Of a DNA stretch of 64,000 bases, positions 21,765 to 34,300 are shown one piece after another; the first letter of the stretch is position 1; every line of letters begins with the position of its first letter. The notes beneath the pieces were generated by a model. That model was not told the origin of the DNA. It was given only the letters and a program-made list of their open reading frames with translations, and ran no database searches. The stretch spans positions 182,534,756-182,598,755 of the forward strand of contig CM054063.1 of assembly GCA_028641055.1 (NCBI GenBank), given 5' to 3'. This DNA is from Alopecurus myosuroides. Lineage: Eukaryota > Streptophyta > Magnoliopsida > Poales > Poaceae. The position numbers and the translations under genes are program-made.

Positions 21765-22758
21765 ATGCATCCGGCCACCTCCAGCGCTTGTTCAATGGTA
21801 GAGAGGCTTCCTGCTCCCTGGTTTTGGTACGACAAGTAGGGCAGACAATTTCCGGCGGTGCTGGTTCGAGGTGACGTTGCGCGTTATTCACTACCCTGAT
21901 CCTGCGGTACAACTCATACGCAACATAAGAATCTCTACCTGCATACTCGATGTTAAGAATGCCAAGTGGCTTCTACTCCCATAATTTGTTCCCCTTTTTC
22001 TAAGAATTTCTTTTTCATGTCTCTGAACTTGGGGTGAATTAGTTCTGCAGCGAGGACAACCATTTCGGTCCTTTCTTTATTGAGATGTTACAAATCTTGG
22101 ATATCCACATTGAACTGTGATGGAATTGTAACTTTCCAGGTGTTGTACACCAGTCTCATGTCACCCTGGATGTCAATGCTAGCAAAACTTATACAACTTT
22201 TAGTAAGTAAATAAATCAGACGTTGCAATCCTTCACAGTATATCTGCAGTAATCAATATATAAAGTGAGATTAGGATCACACTGAGAGTCAAATTGGACT
22301 CGTAAGTGCGCTACTAGTACGAAGTTGTAAGATTGAGAGAGAGTCAAATCGAGTAAAATTAACTAGTTGTAGCATTGATCAAACTTGTAAATTAATGCAC
22401 TGTATATGTACCAATTTGTACACTTGTTCCTTTATATAGCTAATCTAGGGCTCAATCCAATCTCATTTTGCTAATCTTATATATAGGCCGGATTGGAGTG
22501 GAAAAAAATACTCTGACAACCGGAATACCAGAATGTCGTTGCGCATCTCCAGTTGGATGATGGCGTTGTCTTTCTCGTTGGTGGTGTACCCGAAGTCAAG
22601 AACCATGAACTTGAATGGCTCGTCAGCGAGTCATTCTCGAACTTTTGTAGGTTGCGGTGTACATATTCCACGTTGTCGGTGTACACGACCCGAATCTTTG
22701 CCGCTTTATAGGCAGTAACGTGAAGATGGCGCGTAATGGGTGCTACTTCGTCAGCCAT
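21765..22758 (-). pseudogene. Decayed DEDDy exonuclease-like gene copy
   Basis: The ATG at 22758 starts MADEVAPITRHLHVTAYKAA. Exonuclease motif I is recognisable in a shifted frame near 22610-22500 (FMVLDFGYTTNEKDNAI; note FGY where motif I normally has LEY, so the catalytic Glu is lost). A second coding segment around 22190-21890 contains a TAA stop (about 22087) and further shifts. It ends with motif III (YAGRDSYVAYELYRRIR) near 21950-21895 and a CxxC-containing tail. The two-exon order and orientation match the intact gene at 19618-20325, so they are related copies. This one is clearly non-functional. No TIRs were found around it. Confidence 0.6.
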
Positions 22759-23124
22759 GGCGACGGTAGAGAAGGGGGAAGAGCAGAGGAACCGGCATAA
22801 AAAACCAAACAATGGGGGGAATGCGCGGTGGAACAGTGGAGAAGTACAGAACATGGGGGCGAAATTTTAATTGTCCCAAGTACATAACGTGGGGGCGAAA
22901 TGTAATTGTGTTCATGTTTATGAAATTTTTTTATTTTTTAATTTTAGTGTGGAAATCCATAAATATGTGCAGAGGAATACCCTGGCCGGAGAAGGGTCCG
23001 ATTTGGGGCCGTGCCACGGTTCGGCTCCAGTTGGAGTGTCCAATATTACATGGACACTCCGACTGATTTGAAACAGATTTTAGTGGGTTCTTCGACCATG
23101 GAAGGATTAGTTTTTTGAAATAAA

Positions 23125-24400
23125 GTGTCACATTATGTCATAGGAGCATGGAAAGTGTCACATTTTTGTGTGCAAACTTTATTGTGAATAATTTTAGGAG
23201 TAGTGCAGAAAGTATGGGATGTCCACATTTCTCTGGATCTCCAGTAAATTTCGTCCCCAACCAAAACTACGCGTACTCGTATTTTCTTAACGTAACTGGA
23301 ACATCAAAGTTGTGTATTTATTTCCTAGTAAACCCATGATTATATATAATAAGAGTATAGCCACACACAAAGGGGGGATGGTTCCCGAGACCCCGTCGCA
23401 CGTTCTCGAGGGAAACCCCCTAGATTTTGGGGGCGTCATATGGACAACTTTGAGGGTTCAGGCCATAACCATAACTTCTCTTGATGTGTTAAGATTTTTT
23501 GTACGTATTGTCATGGAAAAATAAAATTAGTCCCAAGTTGTCGTAATCACCTACTTTGTTGCTTCGGTCGGGTGGTGCGCGGGGCTGGGGGTGGGGTCAC
23601 CTCGTCCAAATGTATGAAAGTATGCCACAAGTTTTGTGTTTCATCTTATAGAACGACATCATGCACGACTGAACACAAATGCTGGTGCTGATTTTTTGAG
23701 TCGGGAGGGGTGGGGGCTCTGACGCATTATGAACCCCGGGCCCTACTCCGTAACTCCGCCCTACCCGTATTCTAGAGATTGAAATTTATTTGTTTATGCT
23801 AAATAATTATGTCGTAGGAACATCAAGCGTATATTAAATCACATTTTTGTATGCAAACTCTATTTTGAATATTTTGAGGAGTATTAGAGAAAGTAAGCTT
23901 TAGGCCGGAGTGTCCGTATATTGTTGGAATTTCAGTAAAATTTCGTCCCCAACCAAAACTACATGTACTCATGTTTTCTAAACGGAACTGGCACATCGAA
24001 GTTGTGCACTAATTTCCTAGTACACTCATGATCATATGACAAGAGTAAAACCACACACAAAAGGGGGTGGTTCCCGAAATCGGTCGCACGATTTCGAGGG
24101 AAACCCTAGCTAATTTTAGGCTTGTCCTCCGGCCAACTTTGAGGGTCTGGCCATAACGAAATTTTATCTTTGCGGTGTTTATCTTTGTCGCATGTATGAT
24201 CATGGAAAACAAAAAATGGTCCCAAGTTGTCGTAATTCCCTCCTTTGTTGCTTCGAACGGGCTACGCAAGGGTAGGGCCGGGAGGGGGGCTTCACCACCG
24301 AAATGTCCAAAAGTATGCCACAAGAAGGTATTTTTTTTCATCACATAGAACGACATCCTACACGACTGAATAAAAAATGTTGGTGCTGGTTTTTTTGGGT
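23125..24400. repeat. Diverged tandem duplication, period about 690 bases
   Basis: Blocks in 23125-23710 recur in order in 23810-24400. Examples are CACATTTTTGTGTGCAAAC (23158 and about 23841), TTTCGTCCCCAACCAAAACTAC, CCACACACAAA followed by GGGTGGTTCCCGA, CCCAAGTTGTCGTAAT and GAACGACATC (23651 and 24348). Spacing between partners is about 680-697 bases. Neither copy codes for anything recognisable. Confidence 0.75.
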
Positions 24401-24439
24401 GTGGTGCCATTTTTTGGTGCTGAGGCGGTGTCACCTCGA

Positions 24440-25013
24440 CTTGGACGGTGTCCCCATGCCGCCGCCGACGGGTGTCGCTTGCGCACTTGCCTTCGCTGAA
24501 CGCGGGGCGCGTTTGCCCTCGGCCTTACGGGAGGACCCAAAGTACAGGCCCAATGCGCCATATTGGTGCCGTCTGTTCGACCGTGAAGACGAGGACATGC
24601 ACTGATCCTCCCGAAATGCTCGAAAGCCTCAGCGGTGGAACTTGGCGGCGCGACACTGTCTATGGGACCAAGCCCCAGCCGCCGTGGAATCAGGAGCAGC
24701 ACCTGCTCCTTAACAAGTTGCAGAGCCCGAGCCCGAGGAAGAATGGTAGGGCTTCAATCAGATGATGCGCGTGTCACTTGAACCCGTTGTCAAGCGGGAG
24801 CCCGATGCGGAGTCGGAAGGCCTAGAAGAGCTCACGCGTGTGTCGCTTGAGCTTGCCGTCAAGCCGGAGCCCCAGGGATCCAACACCTCAAGCTACGTCG
24901 ATTGGTCCGCCATCGAGCATGAAACATATGAGATGGAGGAGATCCAGCAGCCGCCGCGGCTAGCACCTCATCAGACCGAGTCTAACGATGGTCCGTTTTG
25001 GCCGGGCACCTAG
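24440..25013 (+). pseudogene. Unrecognised GC-rich coding-like remnant
   Basis: GC-rich sequence gives two protein-like pieces: one ending at a TGA at about 24603-24605 (containing APYWCRLFDREDEDMH), and one from 24762 to 25013. The second holds an internal repeat of the type RVSLEPVVKREP / RVSLELAVKPEP spaced about 27 residues apart, then YVDWSAIEHETYEMEEIQQP. No known domain is visible. The pieces are in different frames with no clear intron, so a broken gene, perhaps transposon-carried, is the best reading. Confidence 0.3.
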
Positions 25014-26198
25014 GCCGCCTTACACAGGTCCGTGGACTAAACGAACAATAACCTTAGTTAGGTCTAAGTTATATTCTAAAGTTTGTAATTTTCTACTCAT
25101 AATCCAGAGTGCTCGATTAATCGATCAAAGGACTTGTCATTACTTTGGTATATGTTCAAGTTTAGTAAAATTTATGATATAGTTTAAGTTAATATCTACT
25201 CATATTCTCGTTTAATGTGGTCTCTGTTATTTTCCATGTTTCCAATCTCCATAAAAATTGGTTTAATCCACAGGTTCGAGTGGTCCTGGACCGTTCAAAG
25301 TTTTGCTCGGATGGTCCAATTAAACCATTTTCATTTTGGCGGGGGAATTACATTCCCGGCCATTGTTGACCCACAATTCGTATTCCCACTTGAATTCGAC
25401 AGTCACACATTTCTAATTTTCATCCGACCTCATCCACCTCCACTGACAACCTCCCCTCACCCCCTCCTCACAGCCGCATCGTGGCCCCCTCGCACGTGCG
25501 CGAGAGCTCCAGCGTGCTCTGCCCCCAACCCCAGCCTCTAAGCTCTCTGCATCCAACCCTAGCGCCCACCATCCCCTTCCACCCCAGCACTCCAACCCCC
25601 ACCCCATATTTTGTCCCCCCTCCAGCTCCATTAAGGGACGCACTCCCCATCTGCCCCTGGTCGGCGTCCCTTTTCCTCACCGAGAAATGGTACGTGGATT
25701 TTTGAACCACGCCTGGGTTGCTCGATTTGTAATGTATTTCAATGTGTTATTATTTTAGACTCATTGCCGATTGTGCCTCAACACTGAAGGTCGGTGCAGA
25801 TTGAAGAACAGATGAACCCAACTTTTGTTACTAACCATGCATATGGGGTTCCGAGATTACATGGTATGTGTGCTTAGTATTATATCATTCATGGTCTTGC
25901 TAACTGCAATAAAATGCCTTTAAAGGAATGTATTAATTACAAGTAATTTTGTACATGTACATGTTGTCTTAATTTGTTCCTGTCACTAGATCATAAAACA
26001 ATCATTTTTGTTTTTTGTACACAACTTGGCCTCTGTGGATCACATGGAGTATGTCAAATATTTATTTATACAGTTTTTATAAATGCATATGTTCCTTCAG
26101 ATTGCAGCATTGTTCAAGACTAGTTCAACACATGTGCACTGTAACTGCTTTTAGTTCAAGTTTCTACAATAAAGAAAATTGCTAACAGATGCATGTAA
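25014..26198. other. Non-coding stretch with leader-like C-rich block
   Basis: A very C-rich block (about 25430-25680) is followed by AT-rich sequence. The C-rich part looks like a 5' leader, and GTACGT at about 25689 could be a donor site, but no coding exon can be supported. It ends at the AATGC target site of the solo LTR. Confidence 0.45.
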
Positions 26199-26203
26199 AA
26201 TGC

Positions 26204-27834
26204 TGATACGTCCATAACGTATCTATAATTTTTGATTGTTTTATGCTAATATTATGCTTTTGACACTTGTTTTTATATAAAGTTTATGATTTATTTGGAC
26301 TAACCTATTAATAGTTGCAAGATTGCACCTTGTTTTACTCTTTGATGTGTAGGAATTAACAAGAAACACAAAAGGAGACTTGTTGGAAAACGACTCTGAC
26401 TTTTCCTGAAATCTGTCCACCAACAGTTTTTAGAGATCATCGGTTTTATCCCCAAATACAACGTCAACTGAAGATAAAATTGCCTACAAAGTTGTTGGCC
26501 AGTTCCATACCTTTCATTTAAGCCCAAGAAAATCCAAGTCCGAGTTTGTATGCGATCTGTGGACTCATTTTACTGAAGGATATATATCTGATCACGGGAT
26601 TACGGGAATCAGTGACGAGATTGAGCCCAACTCTTACCATATTTGATGGATTCAGCCAAGCCACGACTTTGGGTAGGAGATGGGTCCCTAGGAAGGTTAT
26701 AGAGGTGCCCAAGAGCCTTTGGATCAAGGGGCCATCCATCGGAGGCCCGGGAGCATTGTCCCATCACATATAAGGAGAGGAATACCCTAATTCTTGGGCA
26801 GCCGCCAAAAGTCAAGAATTTTGCCTTCCTCATGGTATCATCTTCATGGGGTAGGGCTCATCTACAGAACCACGAAGCCATGGAGGAAGATGTCTAAGGG
26901 GCGTCTCTCCCTCGTGATGGCCGGCCGGCGCAGGAGGAGCCCCCTGCGCCGCCCTACACCTCACGTGCTGTCCCTTCTCTATCCTCTCCGTCATGATGCC
27001 GCCTTCACCAACACCTCCATGATCATCTCCTCCTTGTATTCAGTGGTTCATACTTCCACAAACCTCTGTGGTATTTGATGCTATAATATTTATCCTATGA
27101 TCTATGTCATGTTTGTGTAGTTTATTTATCTTTTGATTGCTTGGTTGAATGTCTTTGGTTCATTAGAATTGTATGTTGATATGGTACTGTCTTTTCGTGT
27201 CCATTATACTTGTGCGCGCTTGGATCAACACCATAGGTTAAGTAGTATGTACAAAGGAAGGGGCGTAGTTCTGCCGGAGTGACAGAAACCTAAGGACTCA
27301 AACCGGTTAGTTGCACGTATGGGAGTAAGAGGACCATTAACTTAAGGCTATGACTGAGTATTTTTACCTTAATGTATCTTCTAGTAGTTACAGATGTTTG
27401 CTAGAGTTCCGATTGTAAGTACTTGCAATCATTGGAGAGTGAGAGCTTGTTAGCTTTGCCTCTCCCACATAGAAAACTGCATCGAAGACAATTAACCCGA
27501 TATCTTCACTCATTAATCTTGGACAAAGCCATCACAATTACGACCACTTCTCCACACTCATGTTACTGTTAGTTTATGGTTACTTAGTATATTTTATTGC
27601 TGCAGCACTAACATTTACTTTCTTGTATTTATTATCTTGCAAATCTATCTCTCATACCCGTATTACTGCTCTATTTTATTCCCTAGATAATGCAAACGTT
27701 TAGTGTGTGTAGAGTTGTATCAGTGGTTGATTGAACTTGAGAGAATATTTATCCTACCTTTAGCTCCTCGTTGTGTTCGACACTCTTACTTATCGAAAAG
27801 GCTACACACAACCCCCTATACTTGTGGGATATCA
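26204..27834 (+). mobile_element. Solo gypsy-type LTR with perfect 5-base target duplication
   Basis: It starts TGATACGTCCATAACGTATC and ends CTTGTGGGATATCA, so the ends form the short inverted repeat TGATA...TATCA. AATGC flanks both sides (26199-26203 and 27835-27839). No internal retroelement sequence lies between the duplications. This is the product expected when the two LTRs of an element recombine. Length is 1631 bases. A short GC-rich frame near 26850-27000 is normal LTR content. Confidence 0.9.
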
Positions 27835-27839
27835 AATGC

Positions 27840-29522
27840 ATACATAAAATTTGCATTGTATTATATATATTTCAATTATATTTGCATCATATAAGAGTTA
27901 TATCATTGTTCTATATTTATTTTGGGAATATATATCACAGTTTCCCTATTTTTTTTGGAATTAACCCTGCACTTGCAGAAAACCCTATTTTCTATATTTT
28001 GATATTTCAGGGACCCAAACGACGTCCAAATGACCTAATATTTTGCGGGGATCATTCTATGGAAGGAACAAAGCATAGGAGCCAAGGAAGTGCACAAAAG
28101 GAAGTCCAAGGAGGATTTTGGAGGGGTCCCACGCGGCCAGATTCCCTAGCCGCGTGAGAGAACCTCTCTCCCCCTAGTTGCTCCGATGTCGTCGTCTTGA
28201 CCTTAAAACCACTATAAAAATAGTCCCCCGACGGCTTTAGGAAGAGAGCGCCGCAGAAATACAAAACCACAAAATAGAGGCCTGGAGCTACAGATTGGAG
28301 GGGGGAAACTCTGGCGGGGCACTGCCGACGTGGTCCCCATCTTCTCCAACGACTTGTCCACCATCTCCATGATGAAGAAGGAGTAGTCCACCCCTGGACT
28401 ATGGGTTTGTGGAATTAACTTATGTATCCCTCCTCTCTTTGAGCTTCACTAATGAGCACCGTATGAGCAGTCGAACATGATTACGGTCATCTATGTAACA
28501 CCTTTGTGGTGGATCTTTTTGTGAGTTAATATATGTTTGAGATTTCAATAGTTTTATTTCAGTTATGAAAGTAGATGCATATTATGTACCCCGTTCTTGT
28601 TTACTTGGTTTGATTAGACTTGTGTATGAGAGCGTGTGAGGGGGAACTTGTGCACTAGATGGAGTAACGGGAGGGGGGTGGCTAGTGCGATGAAAGTGAC
28701 AGAAGTTCCGCGATCCACTTGGGTACTTTACCTTACTTTGTTGCCTCACTAGGGATAAAGAAAAATACCTTGCTATCGGAGATGTGTGGGTGACCTTGCC
28801 ACTTCTCCATGACTAGATCTAGCATGTTCTTATTTTAACTTCATGTCATAGAACTTAATGCTATACTCTGATTTATCTTAATACTAGGATGACTAGATTT
28901 AATTCCCATCTCAGTGGAGTATAAGAGAGATTAATAAACAAAAGATCTCTATGTTAGGACGCGATGCCCATATAATTAGTAACTTGTCATGAAACCTTTT
29001 TGTTGCAATCTAATATGTCAATTCTAGTGTTCCATTATCTACCACTTTATTAAAGAGAGAGTGCATTTGTAAAAACATGAACCCCGGTCCATTTTTAATT
29101 ATAAGAAACACCTTTCAAACAACTTTTAAGCATTTTCCATTTCGTGCCATTTAAAAGTCCGAAAATACAAAAACACTTTTACATCGTGCATTCATAATAC
29201 AAAAACCAAAAATATCATCCATCATTGTTACCACCATCCTTGCATTGTTTTGAATTTATTATCTTTTCCTATCATACTCACACCTTGTGCTTGACAACCA
29301 CTTGGTGAGATCGAGGGCACAAAACAATTTACTTTGTTTTGTAGGTTTTCAAGAGAAGGATAAGAAGATAAATCTTTCACTACTGGTTCCCCGAGAGTTT
29401 GATATAAACCCTCGAGTCATCCCTCGTGGGGAAAACAATCTTTCCTATACTATACACTCTCCACTTGGAGTCTCAATCGAACCCATATTCTTTGACGCAG
29501 CTAACTACGTCATCGGGTATCA
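27840..29522 (+). mobile_element. 5' LTR of an older gypsy element (V)
   Basis: The right end is clear: GGGTATCA at 29522, followed 10 bases later by a primer-binding site and then a gag start. The left end is uncertain and lies just right of the solo LTR's target site. A TATA box (CTATAAAAATAG) lies at about 28212. Sequence style (GTAGTCCACCCCTGGACTATGG near 28387) is that of the TGATACGTC group of gypsy LTRs. Confidence 0.7.
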
Positions 29523-29532
29523 ATACATTTTC

Positions 29533-29550
29533 TGGCGCCGTTGCCGGAGA
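29533..29550 (+). other. Primer-binding site of element V
   Basis: TGGCGCCGTTGCCGGAGA lies 10 bases after the LTR end, the usual position of the tRNA primer site in this group. Confidence 0.7.
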
Positions 29551-29822
29551 ATCATTGCTGTAAAGATTTGTCCAACTAGTTTCAAGCCACACACCACACG
29601 TGTTGGTTCTGTTGCCTAAGGACTAGTAGAAGAGTATCGCACAACAAGTCAACTACATCATCTTGGGGAGGTTGCACCTACGTGAGCATCATCTTAACCA
29701 TCTTTACCTTCAAATCATTTTATTTTGTTTTGTTATTGTCTTGCATATTTCGGTTTGCATTGTTTAGTATCATTTTATTTTCAGTTGCATAAAAAATTAA
29801 AAACACACAAAAACTCGCAATC

Positions 29823-30031
29823 ATGATTCTTGGAAACAAACAAGAAGTGGGTCCTCCATTAAGTTCCACTTCTAATTTTAAGCAACATCCTAGAGAAACA
29901 TTAAAAGATGCTTGGGTAAGAATTAATAGGATACACTATGAAGATCCTACACCTTGTGAAGATGAAAAGATAGATCTTTATTTTTTATTATGGAATAGAT
30001 CCTTGGTGTCAAAATGCTTTCGATGGGGCTA
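29823..30031 (+). pseudogene. gag N-terminus of element V, cut off by an LTR
   Basis: The frame begins MILGNKQEVGPPLSSTSNFK and continues through ETLKDAWVRINRIHYEDPTP, a recognisable Triticeae gypsy gag start. After about residue 52 the frame slips (LYFLLWNRS). The sequence then ends abruptly at 30031, where another LTR begins. Only about 70 residues remain of a protein that should be several hundred. Confidence 0.7.
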
Positions 30032-30448
30032 TGATATGTCATAAACGTATATTTAATTTCGGATGTTCCATGTTGTTTTAATGTTATTTCCTACATGTTT
30101 GCTATACACTTTATGTCATTTTTATCGATTTTCGGGGCTAACCTATTGACAATATGCCACAGAGCCAGTTCCCTGTTTTCTGCTGTTTTTAGTTTTAGAA
30201 AAGTTGTTCTGGAAATATTCTCGGCATGGGAAAATTCGAATCCCGAAAGCCTTAGAAATCCTGAAGGTGCCACGGAGTCCCGAAGAGGCCCGGAGGGGGC
30301 CACACCATAGGGCAGCACCCCCTGGCCGCGCCGTGGGGTGGTGTGAGCCCCTCGTGAATCCACCGCCATCACCCTTTCGCCTATATAATCCCCCGATACG
30401 ACAACCCTCACTATATACCACTTTTTCCCGAGAAACACCCGAGGCTGC
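30032..30448 (+). mobile_element. Gypsy-type LTR Y, left part (split by element A)
   Basis: It begins TGATATGTCATAAACGTAT right inside the element V gag. It contains a TATA-like CCTATATAATCC at about 30380. It stops at 30448, where element A was inserted, and resumes at 51053 after the GCTGC duplication. The same sequence is present unbroken, in the opposite orientation, at 5752-6465. Confidence 0.85.
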
Positions 30449-30924
30449 TGTCGTGGGATTATCATGGCAGACGTTACCGGGGGTAACTGATCTTGGGGCA
30501 AGACGACACAGGCGTTTGGGAGAGGGTTTAGCTCAGAGGAAAACATGATGGAACTCGATCTGGTAGCCGGCAATCAAGTCGCCGAATCTCCGATCTCAAT
30601 ATATTAAATCGATCTCTCGTATACACTTGATGCTCGATATCAAACGGTACTACTAGGGTTCTTAGATCTCTCTCAACTAGACCTAGGGGTCGGTTTATAA
30701 AGCACCCGTACCCCCTGGCTTACTCTCCAAGGCGCACCCTGAATCCTACCCGGACACCGCATACAAACTCTAACCTTCCTCTTCCGTAACCCTCAATCCG
30801 GGTCACGAGGCCTACAAACTTGGGCCTTCCAGAAGTTTCTTTATCCTTAGCCGGATCTTGCGCAGCGTCCTTTGGGCCGGGTTATGCCTTGGAGTTGGCC
30901 TACCGGGTTAGTATCCCTCCATCA
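30449..30924 (-). repeat. 3' LTR of element A
   Basis: On the minus strand it reads TGATGGAGGGATACTAACCC to ...CCCACGACA. A TTTATAAA box (about 30693-30702) is its likely TATA. Seven differences from the 5' LTR were counted. Confidence 0.9.
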
Positions 30925-31307
30925 GTAGTCCCCAGAATAGCTTGGGCTTCACGGGTCCTTCCTTGAAGCACTTGCTATTCCCTGCAAAGATATCAAACAC
31001 ACAAGTGTATGGAGGCCGGGTTAAGGTGCTTTGATAGATAGCTAGGCCTAACTCCATGGTGGCCATATAGTAACCCGGCTTTCCTCCAAGCACACTGCTC
31101 AGATTTCCGAGTCAAAACCCTGATAAAAACGTCAAGATACTATACTTTTACTCGATAATTGACCCTGGTTTTACGGAGTGGATCTCTTTCTCTTTTTTGC
31201 CCGGATACCTCGCTCAATACCTGAAACATATCTCGCAAAATCCGCACGGATAACCATCACCCCATAATTTCTGGCTTCTGGCCATTAGAATAGGTTCACC
31301 CTCACCT

Positions 31308-34300
31308 TATAAATAGTGCTCAGAGGGTAACCTAAAATCCGACGCCTCACTCCAACTTATCCCTTCCTTTCTCACACCTAGCGCTCTCGCGACGCCACTG
31401 CAAGAATCTAGGGCTCGCCACCGGAACAAAGCCACCATCGTCCGTGTTCGTTCTCAAGCCATCCGCGCCGCCACCAAGCTCCATCCCCGCGCCCTCGTCC
31501 TGCTCTTCCAAGAACCGCAAAGGGGCATTCAGACCACGCCGCCCGCAGCCATCGCATTGGGCTTCCAGTACCTCCCTGTAAGTTCCTTGTACTTGCTAAT
31601 TTAGCCCCGCAATTTTATGATTCATCCTGGATTGGATCTTGGTCAACCCGCGGGCCGTTTCTCCCGCCATACCGGATTAGATGGCTTTAGAGGCTTGCCA
31701 GCTCCTTTAATAACCTATTTGATGATCACACACCACCCTCCTACCATTATTAATCACCAATTTCTTTGTAGAATCGTTCGCAAGTTTTCCAATCTAGATC
31801 CATTTTACCCCAACTTTCCGCACACATCATTGACACCCGGAAAATCCCCCTTTTCCGGTTCTTTTGCTTGCAGTAGATACATGGGCAACCATCCGTCTTC
31901 CTCAGACACTTTTCAATACGTAAGTGAACAATAATTTCTAGAGTTATACTTAATACCCGGATAACCCGCAACCTCCACTCCGTGATGTGATACCCGGATA
32001 ATTCTTAGTTTTCATTCTTTCTTGATACTCCAGGTGCATGTTCGGATAACTTAATATTCCCAAGTCTTATTTCCTGTATCTTTCCTCCTTGTGTTTGCAG
32101 GTTGATCCCATGGCTCCCAAAAGGCAAGGGAAACAGCCGGCCCAGGCGAAGGCAACCCAATCCATATCTGCCAATTGGGGGCGATCTACAATCACAAAGG
32201 CCAAGCTGGAAGAGCTGGCCGAGTTGGGGATCCTCCCCCCTCAGAAGGACATTCGCTGGAGGGCGCCGGGTGACGAGACCCGGCCCACACCCACCGACGG
32301 CGAGGTAATATGTTTCGTGGAGCACGTGACCCGGGGATTCCGTCCTCCGGGTCACCCTTTCTTCCGTGAGGTCCTGAGCCATTATGGCCTCAGGATATTT
32401 GACATAGGGCCTAACTCTATGTTGAATATTACTCACTTCATTGTCCTATCCGAGTCATACTTGTGCACTCCGCCAAGTTTGACTCTCTTTATTGAACTCT
32501 TCGAGTGCAAGCCATGCCGCGAAAGCGGTGATGGAGCACTTCTCACTTGCGGCGGGGTATCCATCCAACGCCGCAAAAACTCCCCAATGCCAACTCTTAA
32601 CCTGAATTCCCATGTCAAACACTGGCAACTATCCTTCTTCTACTGCCACGACACCTCTCCACCCGGCGAGAAGAGACTGCCGGGTTACTCGGAGGGCCTC
32701 CTCAATACCTCCGAGAATTTCAATGCTTTCGCCCCTGACTCAGACAGGGAGGCAATCATACCTTTGCTAGCTAAATTAGTCGTTCTCTCAGCCCAAGGCC
32801 TTCTTGGGCTCAATTTAGTGAAAACTTGGGTTGACTTCCGTATCCAACCTAATTCTATCCGTACCAAATTGATGTGCGAATACTCGGGGCACGCCACAGA
32901 TGCACTCCGATATTCCACCAAGAGCTTTGCAGCCGGGGATACCAACAAAACCATCAAGGGTTTCCTGACGGAGAAGCTGGAAGTGATAAAAAACATCGCC
33001 GGGTTACCTCCGTTTACTCGGGAGAACCCGGCCCCAGCGGTAAGACCCGATGCTCATAAGCTTATTTCTTCATCTTGACTCGATACTGCTCCTAACTCTT
33101 ATTTTCATCTTTCCGTCTCAGGCCGGTGACCCTTTCTGGACAGTTGAGACCTTCCCCCCTTCCAGAGACCCGGAAGACGAAGACGAGCCGGTTGACGGTG
33201 ATGAAGGTGTTCACCCGGATCTTGTGTTACCTTTACTTACATCATTATCCTCCTACTTAACTTTTCCATGGGTACATACTCGGTTTGCAGGACCGGAGGA
33301 CAAAGACGAGAAGGACGAAGACGACCCGGAAGCTACCGAATCTGATCAAGAAACACCAGTTGGGGCCAAGAGGAAGGCCAGAGGGGTGGTGTTCAAGGTT
33401 GCTTTCTCTTCTATATCCTCTGAGCCTTACTCCTTTGATACCATGCGACGACTTAATCATCAATTATCGAACTCGTCCTACTTGAAGGATTCTCTTCCAG
33501 CCAAGCGCAGAGTGACTCGGAGTTCCCCGGGTGAGGATCCTCTTAACCCGGGCATCTCCACCTCCCCCGTCCATCGTGCCAGTGCTCCTCCGCCTCGTCC
33601 TTCCAATTCTCCTCAGCGCCACCCCTCTCCTAACCATCCACGCGCCGGGCAATTCCGGGTTCCGCTAACGGTTCCTTTGACAACTTCGTCTGCTTCCAGC
33701 GGCGAACTCCCGCCGGATTACGCCGTAAATACTGGGTAAGCTTTTGCTATATGACATCCTTTGATACCTGACAATTTTCAATCACCATTGCTAACTGCCT
33801 CTTCCCATCTTTCTTTAGTGCTCAAGCCACCGTTAGTGACCCGGAGAATGTGGAGATGGATAACCGGGAGGCGGATAACCGTCAGACAGAGGAGCCGACT
33901 GAGGACGTAGACGCCGCGACCGGCGGTGATACTGAGAACAACCAGGAACAAGCCGCCGAGTCTCCTGAGTCATCCGAACCAGTGGACGAGGAGATCGAGG
34001 TTCCAGACACAAGGATGGGTTCTCCCAACCCGGATACTCAGACTATCCGGGTCTCAACTCCCAGGGCGGGAAGAGCTCCCCCATCAGGTGACCAGGCTGG
34101 CGGCTCTTCCGGCGCCCGACCCGAGGACCTGACGTTTGCCCAGATGCTCGAAACCCTGCGCGCTTTGAGGGCTAATGAAGAAAACATCTTGGAGGCTTTA
34201 ATAGCCAAACACGAGGTAAACCCGACTAATATTGCTTGTGTCCTTATCCAGTCCCCAAGTTCCGAGTGAATTAATTCACAATTTGCTTGGAACTTTACGA

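Noticed and set aside
30091..30573. A 160-codon minus-strand frame starting MPATRSS
   Set aside because: The start is the LTR-encoded gag head in the 3' LTR of element A, running out into flanking LTR Y. It is not a gene.
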